In this document: one piece after another, positions 1 to 10,606 of the stretch
How positions within the stretch are numbered: position 1 is the first letter of the stretch
Layout of the letters: every line of letters begins with the position of its first letter
Assembly (NCBI GenBank): GCA_947179485.1
Contig: OX359246.1
Span: 17,360,001 to 17,424,000, forward strand
Reading direction: 5' to 3'
Origin: Allacma fusca
Lineage: Eukaryota; Arthropoda; Collembola; Symphypleona; Sminthuridae
DNA: 64,000 nucleotides
Translations under genes and position numbers: made by a program
Notes under the pieces: model-generated
What the model was told of the DNA's origin: nothing
Database searches by the model: none
The model's input: the letters and a program-made list of their open reading frames with translations, nothing else

Positions 1-102
1 TTCCTAAAAACGTTTTAAATGAAAAATATTAACAAATTTTATAGCAAATGTTTTCTCAAAAATTTTGTTTTTAAAATTGTTAGTAAATTTCACATTTCTT
101 AC

Positions 103-832
103 TGAAATTCATTGCTCCAGTAAATCAACCCTTTCATTAGGAACGTTTGGATGGAAAATTCGAAGAGACATGTTGAGATAAAGGCAAAGAGCGTGAATGC
201 TTCGGCGATGCTGTAGGCAGCAAAAAACACTTTTGAATTTTGAAGGGTTGCAGGGAAAGCAGAAAACATGTGATGGCTATTATAAGGGGATTTAATAAAA
301 TCCGTAAACATTTTCATCATCAAATCCACATGACCAGGTGTCCACGTCATCATCATAAATTCCGCCAGCGTCAATTTTTTCCTGAACTCTACCTTTCCTA
401 AAAATTTATTTACATCAAATTTATGTTTCAAACTAAAATTTTCTTTCGAAATTAAAAAAATTACTGAAATGTAAAATATTTCGTACTACTTAGTTCTGAA
501 ATCTGGTTGAAAGTCCAGCAAAGTTCTTTGCGCTTCCTCCAAAAATTTACTTGGAAGAGAAAATTCGTGAGGAACATACATTGATAAAATCCGTTGAAAC
601 AAATTTGAGCAATGTGCTCTTCCCAATTGTGAAAGGACGAGATGATTCTATACGAAGCGAATGTGCCTTTTCCTAGAAATAAGGCACATACTAATAACGA
701 AACCATGTTCCAGATTCCTGAGGATGGCGTCAGTAGCTGTTGTGTACGACTGTATTTGAACGGAACCATTCCAAATAAACAGGGCACTTTAAAATTCACT
801 TGGAATATTTTAAGTAATGTTTTGCTAATCAT
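103..832 (-). pseudogene. Frameshifted multi-pass membrane protein, gustatory-receptor-like (5' part)
   Basis: I read this from the ATG at 832-830. The first frame runs to a stop at 463-461 and gives about 120 residues. It has an N-terminal FGMVPFKYS stretch, a hydrophobic segment around SLLVCALFLGKGTFA, a second around FNGFYQCMFLTNFLFQ, and then the WRKRKELCWTFNQ intracellular-like loop. A second frame opens at about 485 and carries another strong membrane segment (FFAAYSIAEAFTLFAFISTC). The frame changes by one base between 487 and 461, and no intron of credible size fits there, so I call it broken. The second frame ends on a good donor, TTTCA|GTAAGA, at 103/102. A matching acceptor TTTTAG lies at 6-4, which implies a 99-bp intron and further exons to the left of the window. 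The P-x-x-[YW] N-terminus and the W..K.EL...N loop resemble arthropod gustatory receptors, especially the large springtail family. The family call is inference, and a sequencing error could mimic the break. Confidence 0.45.
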
Positions 833-2754
833 TTTTTCCAGGAGACAACGTTTTTGTTGCAAAAACAACAAAATTTTGATTCTTCGACAGAATTTACCAC
901 TTCCTTTGCCGCGTCCAAAACAAACACTAAATAATCACAAAACTACGCATTCCTCGTTTAACACTTGGCTAGCTAAATAGTTTTTTTTAGTTCAGTAAAA
1001 GAACCTAAAATTGAATAATTCTTGTAAATTGTGTTAGACAACAGTTTCCATTGGAAAACAGATTTAAACGGTTTAGCTCTGCTGTTCTAACGACACTTCA
1101 AATGGAATGTACGATAACAAATTTAATTTAACTAAATATTGCCTCTCTAGATTTGAAATCCTTTATAAACGTGGTCTCAAAATAAATTGAAGTGACAAGC
1201 GACAGGCTCTTTTAAGCCCTTTGGGGTCCGGTACGTATTGAGTAGTACAATTCAAGTATTCCGGCTTCGAGTAGTAATTTAAATGCTGACACGCGCCATT
1301 CAAGCCTTAATTGCTAACAAACCAAATAACGTATTTAACACTAGGGTTTGAATACATGTACATCTAATTGCAAGATTGAAGCAACCTATTAAATATACAG
1401 TCGATCAAATAATTAAAACGTCTAGTACTATTGGCTGAGTAAGCGTAAAAAGTAATCGCAAGATTTTTAATTTACACTGATTTATTTCAAATGAATTTTG
1501 TTCTTCATATTTTAAACATAGCAAGCACGAGTCTATTAATTATTACAGAAATCGACTAGAAAAGCTAAAGCTAGGATAGATCTATTGATTTCATGGTTAA
1601 TGTATAAAAGTAAACGAAAGTGCAAATTACATTTTTTCTTCCTGGTCGAAAATCTCAAGCATAATAATGTACATACAAGTTTTACTCTCAAACGGGATTG
1701 AGTATCTATACAAAGATATAGTTATGTCTCTGTTGACCATAAAGGTATATGCAAATCGTTCACACATGCTGTTTCTGGAAATAATGGAACGAAACTACAG
1801 AGTAATACAGGAAAAAAGGATTATCAGCATTTACTCATGTTCCACAAAGTCTGGCAATAGTGCACTCTGCTGGAACGGTTACTGCAGGCATGTAACAATT
1901 ACTTGATTAATTAATTAATAATTGGGCTTGTTGTATTTGACGCATACAACAATACACAATCACTATATGTACAATGTACAGACACATGGGTGTACTCCTG
2001 AAGTAATTAGTGCTAAAAATAGAAGGTACTGATTTATAAATTCACTGCTAATTACTTCAAAAGTAACAGCTGATTTTTTGTACTTTGATTGGATTGCAGT
2101 TGCATCCACACTGAATTATGTCCTCTTTAGGGCTCTGTTATGGCTAGTTTCTGATTACATCTGAAGATCTTCATTTTTAAAAGAAACTTTTTTTAAAGAA
2201 GATCGTCGCACAAAGGGTTGACTTGAGCCACCAGATGCTATAAAATCCCAGTAGAATATTCCAATTTTGGAGTTCCACTATTTTTCAAGCAAATCAAGCA
2301 AAGAATATTTTTACAGTTCCACACCAATCAAACTAGCAATAAAAATGGACACGGCGACAGAGGTTACCAACAAACTGACGGAACTAACCATCAAACTGAC
2401 CAAACCATTTACCAAACTGACTGCAGGACCAAATCAAGGAATAAACAAAAATGAACACACCGAACAAATCAGCTACTGATGTATAGATTGTACCATAAAT
2501 GATAAATAGTCATCACAGATATTTTATAGGCTACAACAATAAATCAAGAGCTAACCAGGGGTTAACCGATAGGGTCTAATATAATCAGCTCATATTTTAT
2601 GTACTAACTGCAGTCTTCCAAACACTCAAGACGCAAAAGTAGTTAAGAGAAATGTGTCCTTGTCGCCATAATGTATCAGTTTTGTCGTCAAAGGTTTTTA
2701 GGCTTTTCTGAATTTCCCCCAAATGAGGGAGAGTCATCAAAGTTCTGCCAGGAA
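833..2754. other. No supportable gene; AT-rich spacer
   Basis: No ORF here shows a recognisable domain or convincing splice context. A short run of near-repeats of the word CCAAACTGAC lies at about 2365-2425 and produces a low-complexity reading frame. The only other structure is the inverted repeat at 2000-2058. Confidence 0.6.
2000..2058. repeat. Short inverted repeat (hairpin)
   Basis: GAAGTAATTAG at 2000-2010 is the exact reverse complement of CTAATTACTTC at 2048-2058, with TG and CACTG extending the pairing on the inner side. It could be a decayed transposon fragment, because no target duplication is visible. Role unknown. Confidence 0.5.
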
Positions 2755-3257
2755 TAGTGTTTCTGAACGGTACCAAAACATGGACTCGACCCGACTAGTT
2801 TTCCCGAGCCGAAAAAAATCCCAATTCTGTTCCCAAAACCGGAACCAATATTTTCGAGTCCGGGACATTTTTGGCTTCCCGGAACCGATCCGGAAAATAA
2901 AAGCGGTTCCCGAACCGGTTCCGGTTCCTTTCCGAACCGACAGAAAATGTATATGATTCATTTTTATGGTAGCCAAAATTGTGTCGCCTTTTCAAACGAT
3001 AGTTGACAAATGCTGACCAAATGCAAGCTTCACGTTTTCATCAGAAACGGCAGCTTTAACAAACCATTCCAGAAATCTTTCGGTTTTGATTTTTGTACCC
3101 GAAACCGGACCTAAATTTGACGGTTCATCAACCGATGACCCGAAACCGGACCGAAATGTAACGGTTCTTTAAAAAGTTGACCCGAAACCGTACCGGAACC
3201 GAAACCGAACCGGAACCTCGGGAATTCCCGTTACCGAACAGAAACACTAGCCAGGAA
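2747..3257. mobile_element. Nonautonomous hAT-type DNA transposon (MITE), 495 bp, with 8-bp target duplication
   Basis: The element spans 2755-3249. Its left end reads TAGTGTTTCTGAACGGTACC. The reverse complement of its right end reads TAGTGTTTCTGTTCGGTAAC, a match at 17 of 20 positions. Both sides carry the identical 8-bp flank GCCAGGAA (2747-2754 and 3250-3257), which is the target duplication length of hAT transposases. TAGTGTTTC-like tips are also typical of that superfamily. The interior has no transposase. It is full of GAACCG, CCGGAACC and CCGAAACC words on both strands, so it can fold on itself and it creates overlapping spurious reading frames. The perfect target duplication suggests a fairly recent insertion. 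Confidence 0.87.
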
Positions 3258-3630
3258 TCGAGTACCCCAACGGGTTTGTTGTGAATACATTTAGCCTAAA
3301 CCCCAGAACCAATTGTAAGTTGTGAACAATACCATTGATCCTGCAAAATCAAGAGTCCTGTGTTTAACGGAAATAAATAAATGGTATGAGCATAGTGCTA
3401 TTAACAATAAGTATAACTTATAGTAGTACATCCATGTTGACAATATTTCATTGGAAATATTTTGAAGGTATGATAGTCATATGTAGGATGACATAACTCG
3501 TAACATGAATAAAGTTAATTAATCAATGAACGCAAAACATTATAACACAAAATATTCCCTAAACTTATTCCCAAAATCTGGTTTAATTTCTCCCGCAATT
3601 AATTTATCAGAAAAGTATAATAATAAGAAA
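3258..3630. other. No gene seen; spacer between two transposable elements
   Basis: AT-rich sequence with no reading frame, repeat or splice pattern that I can support. Confidence 0.6.
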
Positions 3631-3631
3631 A

Positions 3632-4501
3632 ATCATCGCTACGCGATAATTTGAGGCTTCGCGTAGGGTGGCGTCAGCCGCGGCCGACAAAGTAGGAAAA
3701 ATTTTCGTTTTTTCCGAAATTTCAGAATTGTTTTCGAAAAATCTATCCGGCCAATTTCAACGTCATATACGCTAGCCATTACTATTTACAGAAGCAATAT
3801 TCACAAAAAGTTGCATTGAAATCGATTCAGTAGTTTTAGAGAAAACAGTCATTTGACATAAAGTCCAAAATTTCAAGAATTTTTTTCGAAAAAACTATCC
3901 GGCCGATTTCAACCAAATACGAACTCAGCCTTACTTTTGATACAAGTAATGCCCATAAAAAATTTCATTGAAATCGGTTTAGTAGTTTTTGCGTAATCGT
4001 GCGGAGGGACACACGGACGTATGGACAAGGCTATTTTACTAGGGGGCTGACACCACCCTAAAAATCATCGCTACGCGATAATTTGAGGCTTCGCGTAGGT
4101 TGGCATCAGCTACTGCCGTCAAAGTAGGAAATATTTTCGTTTATTTTCGAAATTTCAGATTTTTCCAAAAAACTATCGGGCCGATTTCAACCACATAGAC
4201 AGTAACCATTACTTTTTACATAAGCAATATTAACAAAAGGTTTCATTAAAATCGATTCAGAATGTTTAGAGATAACAGTCATTTGACATAAAGTCCAAAA
4301 TGTCAAGAATTGTTTTCGAAAAAACTATCCGGCCGATTTCAACCAAATACGAACATAGCCTTACGTTTGATACAAGTAATGTCCATAAAAAATTTCATTG
4401 AAATCGGTTCAGTAGTTTTTGCGTAATCGTGCGGAGGGACTCATGGACGTACGGACGTATGTACATACAATGCTTTTTTACTAGGAGGCTGACCCCACCC
4501 T
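3632..4501. mobile_element. Tandem dimer of a 432-bp terminal-inverted-repeat element with end hairpins
   Basis: Two diverged copies lie head to tail with a 432-bp period. Copy A is bounded by AGGGTGGCGTCAGCC (3665-3679) and its inverse GGCTGACACCACCCT (4045-4059). Copy B is bounded by AGGTTGGCATCAGCT (4097-4111) and GGCTGACCCCACCCT (4487-4501). Each copy is preceded by a perfect 8-bp hairpin, CTACGCGA / TCGCGTAG, at 3639-3666 and again at 4071-4098. Both interiors repeat phrases such as ATTTCATTGAAATCGGTT and GTGCGGAGGGAC followed by CGGACGTA words. No protein is encoded. Phrases like these recur in repeats of many arthropod genomes. The hairpin-plus-tandem arrangement could fit either a DNA-transposon MITE or a Helitron/Helentron-type nonautonomous element, and I cannot decide between them. 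Confidence 0.75.
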
Positions 4502-5096
4502 CAAAAAATACATTTAATTTTGAATCAGCAAATGAAATACAAAATAACAACTTATTTGGTCGAAGGAAACACTTGAGGTCATCAAAACTTTCTGACTTAA
4601 ATTTCTTCCTGGAACTTCACCTCCCAAAATCACTCCGGACTGCAGATCACTCAACGTCAGCCCGATCGCCCCTAACTTCAGAAATAACTTCCACTACCTC
4701 CATAACTTCCTTCTCATTGGTTTATGTACACCTGAACTTGCTGGCAAATACCCAGTGTTTTATTTATCCCCATGAGGGACAGAAGGCACAATCATCGACT
4801 AAGAACTAATTATATAGTCCTCACAATAATTGTATGACAATTTTTGGAACTATTTATGAACTCTTTCCAAAGATTTGCCCAATATGCAGTTCAATTATGT
4901 CAAAAAAATTTCGAACTGACATTTCAATCATAAATCATTTATTGAATTTTTGAAAAGGTTGTAATTCCAATCCTGAAGGGTTCTCAATAAATAAATGTAT
5001 CTGTTGTTAATGGTACATTTAGTTTTATAATATATACTCATATGTTACTAACTGATATTGTTGTTAATATAAACCATTAAGCACTCAGGTTGTGTT
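4502..5096. other. Spacer and probable 3' untranslated region of the RNase HI gene
   Basis: No coding sequence is supported. On the minus strand, downstream of the RNase HI stop, a canonical AATAAA lies at 4943-4938. It is about 155 bases past the stop and is a plausible polyadenylation signal. The plus-strand reading frame at 4429-4809 starts inside the transposon dimer and shows no domain. Confidence 0.45.
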
Positions 5097-6467
5097 TCAG
5101 TAATCACACCAGTAACTCGCACCTTGCTTTGCGAGTTCGTCCGCTTCTTTGTTCTCCTTTCTTGGGACGTACACCTGTGAAAGAATTTGACAAACAAATG
5201 AATCAACTACAAATACTTGTTTTTTTAAAATTGTCTTTTTTAGTGTGTCTCCATTGGTTATTACGCAGACACCCTTTCTACAACATACTAGCTCCGCAGG
5301 GGCAAATATGTTTTTTCAATTTAATTTGGCACGCAGGAATACTTATTTTTCTATTTTCAGCAACATGATGTCTAATAAAAATAGATTTTTGTCAATTTTC
5401 AGATTCAGGATTTCCCCCAAAATTTTAACGTTTTTACAAGTTTTCATTATTTTGAATCAGGGGCACAACACTCGTATATTTACCATTTGTACCCTTCACT
5501 TTGACTCACTTCCTTGACCGCTCGGCTGATTGTGAGATCTTTGGGCATAAAGAGGTGGAGACGAAATACGAACAAACTGGAGGAAGATTTCCCAAAATCC
5601 ATGGAATTCATTATTTCCACACGTATCCCATTCTTATTTGTATATACGAGAAGGGGGAGATTGAAAACAAAACGTGTAGGATTTCATAAAAATGTTTTTT
5701 TGTATGCTACGCCAATTCAAATTGAAAAAAATCTAAGAAAGCTTTAACTTCCTAATACTACAATAGTTCGTAACTTGTATTTACAAAACTACATGTACAA
5801 AGTTATGTAAATCTTACGAAAATTACGGAATCCATTAATTTCACTTCGTTCATCACAGCCCAGAATTCCTCCCTATTTATGACTGGGTATCCCTTTGAAG
5901 TCATCCATCCGTTCTGCATCCATGAGTATATCCACTCATTCATTCCTCGAACGAGTAATATGGAGTCCGACCGGATCTCCAATTTGAACTCACCTGAAAA
6001 TTCTAAATACGATTAGACTCTGGTAATCACAACAGAGGTAATTCCAAAATAGCCACAATAATGTTTCTAAACCTCCTGTTTGTAAACCTCCCTATTATTC
6101 ATAATCTACATGGAGCCTTAAATAAAGTTGAATACAATATTATTTATTTTACCTTACCATTGAAACGAGCTAAGGCGATGGCTTCCACGGCCGCCCGAAT
6201 TTCCGCAGTGTTACTCGTCTGTGTATATTTCGACTTTAGCCTGCCGAAAATGTTCCTATGTAAACAAACGTTAGGGGGATAATTAAATACAGTAATACCG
6301 TTCCTTGGGCATGGTATAGTTACAAACAAAATTTTTTACCACATGTGGTGTCTACCGAAGTGGACACCTATCCCCGCTTGGGCACCTTTCTGCCCATTGT
6401 AGGAGCAGGCCCCGTCCGTGTAACAAATCACGGAACCTTCCTTGTTTCTCATACAGGCCCAACTCAT
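5097..6467 (-). CDS. Ribonuclease HI, free-standing catalytic domain, 4 exons, 159 aa
   Basis: The exons on the minus strand are 6467-6340, 6255-6158, 5993-5818 and 5174-5097 (128+98+176+78 = 480 nt). Every junction is GT-AG and the phases are consistent. The enzyme would cleave the RNA strand of RNA:DNA hybrids. The catalytic carboxylates are D18 in YTDGACSYNG, E61 in TSNTAEIRAA, D85 in IRSDSILL and D146 in NKEADELAKQGA. The W(x)nGW...PVIN..FW block of RNase HI lies at 96-120. The length matches bacterial RNase HI (155 aa). I see no hybrid-binding domain of the kind found at the N-terminus of animal RNase H1. The loop that normally holds the catalytic histidine (GHxGxxGN) is replaced by the shorter VPRKENKEAD. 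The start is the ATG at 6467-6465, with MRNKEG at 6452 as an alternative. The ORF stays open upstream to a GTGAGT-like site near 6510, so a 5' exon with an extra domain or a targeting signal cannot be excluded. Introns are 84, 164 and 643 bp. Confidence 0.85.
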
Positions 6468-7273
6468 ATTTCTTAGACAGACTTTAAAATTTACGCGTAA
6501 ATATTTACTCACTTTTGAGATCAAAATAGGAAGGGAAAAATTTATCCGGAAAACTATTGTGACTATGAAAACTATCTCTGTGTGTAATAATTAGCAATAT
6601 TATATAAAGGAATGCTTGGCAGAAGGAATAAAAGATATTTCAATGAGTCCGTACGGAGTCAGCAAATTTAATACTTACAGAGTACAGTTACGAGGACAAC
6701 ATTCCTATCTTTTATGCACCTGTAGATGTTTACATTTTTATGAGGTTATCTCACTCCTGCAGTAAAGCCTCGGGAATCTTATTTGTGGAGTGTCGATGGG
6801 CAAAAAGTCCGAGATGTCTTGTAAGGACACATTCCCAAATAGCTACATGTTATTTTTTATTAGAGTCGGAAAAGCGTTATTAGAAAATGCAGACGAAATA
6901 TATTGTTAATGCTAAATAGACATGATTAAACTTGAAGAAATGTAAAAAGGAAATTGAGCAAGAGTCATGATGTGACAAAAGTGCTAACGTTTTGACGTGA
7001 TATAAAGTCCATTGCAAGAGTATGTAAGCGAGGGTGAGGCTCTTGGAGACTGTGTCTTATGACCCTGTCATAAATACCCGTAAATGCTGCATGGACAAAT
7101 ACCAATGTCACTGGAGCAGAGTTTCTAAGCTTAACTTATACTGTGTGAGCTGGTCGGAAGAAGTGTGTCATACCTTAATTTGCATTTTTCTCCACTTCAG
7201 TCCAGAACTGACAGTGTTGTGAGTTTCTCAATACTGTAAATATATGACGCAGATACTGATTTCCAGGATTATA
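6468..7273. other. No supportable gene; upstream flank of the RNase HI gene
   Basis: This would contain the promoter and any 5' exon of the minus-strand RNase HI gene, but I can pin down neither. Reading frames are short and show no domain. Confidence 0.5.
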
Positions 7274-7449
7274 CAGTCGAGTCTCGTTATAACATTTTTA
7301 TACTCTGCGTAAAGATTTTTCCTTTATATTTATACGTCTAAGTATAGCGTGTACGGGACTTGGGACTGCCAAAACTTTAGTATGTATAAATTATAAATTA
7401 TGTATAATATGGGTTGCATAACCATCTGTTATATGGAGATTTGACTGTA
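7272..7449. mobile_element. Short TA-flanked MITE, Tc1/mariner-pogo type
   Basis: The element spans 7274-7447 (174 bp). Its left end is CAGTCGAGTCTCGTTATAAC. The reverse complement of its right end is CAGTCAAATCTCCATATAAC. Including the next base, 17 of 21 positions match. TA dinucleotides flank both sides (7272-7273 and 7448-7449), as expected for Tc1/mariner/pogo insertion. CAGT...CTCGTTATAA tips are familiar from pogo/Tigger-type elements. There is no coding capacity. The right end lies inside the last codons of the neighbouring minus-strand ORF. Confidence 0.7.
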
Positions 7450-7908
7450 GAATAGCTTCATTCGGCTCATGGTCTCCATAAATGAAAACGGTATGACATA
7501 TGGATATTTAACGAAATTTCTGATATTGGGAGTATTTTGAGCACAGTCACCGCCCAGCTTCCTACTAATTTCGTATACCAAATCAAGTGACAAGATTTTG
7601 GGGCCTAAAAATGAATTCAAGTATTTAAGAAAATTGGGCCTCACAAACAGCTGCACATTTTTGGAAATGTAAGAATTTCTGCAGATATATTCAAAATTTA
7701 ACGCCAGGTTATGGTCTGTTCGAACTTGCGGCTGCTGATGGAGCTTCTTTCTGTTCCAGCAATTTTTACTTGTAATAGAATACATATTCAAATTATCAAC
7801 AACAATTATTTGTTGGATATTTTTACATCTGGAAAGCGTCAAACATTGCAATACCCATTTCCCGTACTCGAAGTTTCTCAACCAACAATATTTTTCTAAA
7901 ATCCGCAT
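7429..7908 (-). pseudogene. Unrecognised ORF truncated by a transposon end
   Basis: The reading frame from ATG 7908 to the TAA at 7431-7429 gives 159 residues. The frame is open to 7923 and probably further upstream, so the N-terminus may lie in another exon. I do not recognise it securely. The segment LQCLTLSRCKNIQQIIVVDN looks like one leucine-rich-repeat strand turn of the kind found in F-box proteins. PKILSLDLVYEI and RNFVKYPYVIPFSFM are compatible with further strands, but no repeat periodicity is clean. The last six residues and the stop codon are encoded by the terminal inverted repeat of the adjacent MITE (ends 7447), so the original 3' end has been displaced. It may equally be a chance frame, because no upstream splice acceptor is certain. 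Confidence 0.3.
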
Positions 7909-7923
7909 TAAAATTTGCAACAA

Positions 7924-9737
7924 TCAGAAATCCAATTACATGCGCATTTGGCAGCGCCATATAAAGACAAATCACCAATGCAAAATTTGCAAACAAAATT
8001 TATGCACACGAAACATGGACACATTAAATGTTACGAATCCTGTGTGTCTATTATAAAATATACTTACAATTCTTTGGCTTTCCTAAAAATCTATCCACCG
8101 TAAATATTTGATGGATTATAAAAAAATACAAAATTTTAAAATAATTTTCAAACTTAAGGAATATTTTGTACACAGCATGTAACGTTCCCTCAAAGCTCCG
8201 CTACCTCTCTCTAGTAACGTACTCTTGAACTGCGTGGAATAGTCAATGCTTTAGGTCTTGAAATATCCGTTAGATCCCGTCAGCTTTAAAATTTCTCGTA
8301 CTCAGAGTGCATTCGAAGAAAATATCCAAGACACAAATTTACGGTCAGATGTTGACTTTTGGGGGGAGAAAATGTCGAAAGTCAAGCCCCATGTAAAGTA
8401 TACACTTGTATTCTGGGAGGGTCTTCAAATTGATGTACATGTGTATAAACAGAGTGACTTACACCCGTCCTTACAATTATACTACGGAACAATTTTACAT
8501 CCCCATAACGAATGGAGGAAGAAGGAATGCTGGAGAAATTTATGACCCTGACGGAGACAAGCAGTCTGGAAGGCTCGGCTGGCCTCTGTACACATTTATG
8601 TTCTTAAATGTATATGCAGAAGTGCGGGTTTATTGTGTGCACTTGGCTCTTGTTCCTGTAATGTTATCATGTGAATGCAAGGGAAGAATTTATTGGATTC
8701 TTTAATCCTTTGTCTTAACTTGTTCTTTCGTATGTATGTACATGCAGTGTGTGCATGGAGGGAGATGCAGGGAAGAGAATTATTGGGCCTTTGCTGGGTG
8801 ACTTTTAGCTCCGCCGTCGCTTTCTTCAGGTTCTGTCCGGATGGCTGTAATTTATTGGGAAAGCACCAAAATTATAAGTTACTGTTTTCTCCCCCCTCTC
8901 GTGGTACTCCTCAGGTCTGTACAGTGAACTCGCTCTGTGAGAACAGCCCTCTAAAAGCTGCAAAATATTGTTCGAATAATATGTAATGGTAGTAGTTAGG
9001 AAAATTATTATTGTGCTTATAAGGTGGAAGCCCTCAAAATTTTTCTGAAAAGATTCATAATTAAGGTTGTTTTAGAATTTGTAGTGTTAAGCTGCAGTTC
9101 GAGTTGTAACGTCCCTGAAATTCTCTTACAGAAGAAATTGTTATAGCAGTTGTATCTTGCATGTACAGGTGCGCTGTTGTAAAGTGCGCAAGATAAATTG
9201 TTTTTTATGGTTTCCGTTGAAAATAGTACTGTTTAGTATTTGCATTGTAACCTGCGTCCTGAAATTTATTATTTTTGTTGGGGTCGATATGTGCATAAGT
9301 ATAAAGTAAAATTTAGCTTTTTATTGTAGGACTGGCATTAAACTGAGAGCTCACTGTAGACAGACACAACGTGCATGGAGATAACTATTTATCTTTGTTA
9401 CTGCAACCACGCTGTCCTTCAAATAAATAACTTGACACTTTGGTTCCATTTACAGCATGGTTTTGTTCCTACCATTATTACATTCCCTTCCAATCTCTGA
9501 CTTCATTTATTATTCCTGACCTTGGCACTAAGCCTTTAATCATTCCAAGTTCGGGTCTATCCCAAGGAAGCTGAATTTCTCGGAGAAATGGGAATTCCGA
9601 CTTTCCGCTCAATGATGGGGTTATATACATATGTAGCTTTAACTTGTACGGAAAATATATGGCTTTAATAGTAATCGTGTGAAATTATAAATAATTTAAT
9701 GGCGGGACATCGTTATAGTGGTATTTAAGGGATGTAC
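7924..9737. other. No supportable gene
   Basis: Reading frames at 8258-8545, 8406-8705 and 8675-8986 overlap one another in different frames and show no domain, signal or splice support. A transposon-tip-like word (TACAGTGAACTC) sits near 8919. Confidence 0.5.
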
Positions 9738-10606
9738 AGAATGGAAAGGATGCACAAGATGCACACGATGCATACGATGCATTCGATGCACACGGTGCAC
9801 ACGGTGCACACGATGCATAAGATGTTCACGATGTATTCGCTATATATCTCTAATCAGTATATAATCTATATATTGATACGCTATTACAATTGCACACGAT
9901 AGAAACGATGCAACGATGACATACACTATGTATTCGCTACATACAATGCACACGATAGAAACGACGCAACGATGATATACACCATGTATACGTAACATAT
10001 AATGCACACGATGCAAACCGTGCATATGTATGTACGTTGCACACGGCGCACACAGGGAATTCGATGTTTACGATGCAAACCGTGCATATGTATGTACGTT
10101 GCACACGGCGCACACAGGGAATTCGATGTTTACGATGCACACGATTTGCACCGTGAAAAAGATGCATATGCCATGCATACAATGCACACCACGTATATGA
10201 TACATACGCAACACCAATTCGCACGATTCGCATCATGCAAACAATAGACACGATTCGCACCTTGCAAACAATAGACACGATTCGCACCTTGCATACATTG
10301 CACAATTTCGATGCATACGATTTATACCATGTTCACAATACACAGATACATGCGTAGCATACAGTGTACAGTATTCACACCATGAAAACGAAGCGCATCA
10401 TGCATACAATGCACACGACGTATATGACATATACATATGTATGTATGTACGCAACACTCAATGCACACGATTTGCACCTTGCAAACGATGCACACGGTTC
10501 ACACCTTACAAACGATGCACATGTTGTATACGCGACAAATAAGTAACAAAAAAGCACACTAATCGCACCATGCAAACGATGTACACGACACAAACTATGG
10601 AAACAA
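9738..10606. repeat. Degenerate minisatellite of 9-10 bp GATGCACAC-like words, with a 62-bp duplication
   Basis: Variants of CGATGCACA, CGATGCATA, CGATTCGCA and ACCTTGCAAACA follow each other for almost 900 bp, at spacings that slip between 9 and 10 bases. Nested inside is a near-perfect 62-bp tandem duplication (10009-10070 and 10071-10132) bearing GTGCATATGTATGTACGTTG. The reading frames of 60-120 aa over this region are rich in Cys, Val, Ile and His or Met and merely echo the repeat. They should not be annotated as proteins. Confidence 0.85.

Noticed and set aside
642..980. 112-residue plus-strand frame
   Set aside because: It lies antisense to the receptor-like frame, which has the hydrophobic pattern and splice signals. 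This frame has no recognisable domain.
2723..2995. Overlapping frames on both strands with RNRFGN/PVPEPV-like repeats
   Set aside because: They are produced by the GAACCG-rich interior of the hAT MITE.
4429..4809. 126-residue plus-strand frame
   Set aside because: It begins inside the right part of the transposon dimer and runs into spacer. No domain.
9937..10305. 122-residue minus-strand frame rich in Cys/Val/Ile
   Set aside because: The peptide simply repeats the minisatellite words (VRIVSIVCKVRIV...). It is not a protein family.
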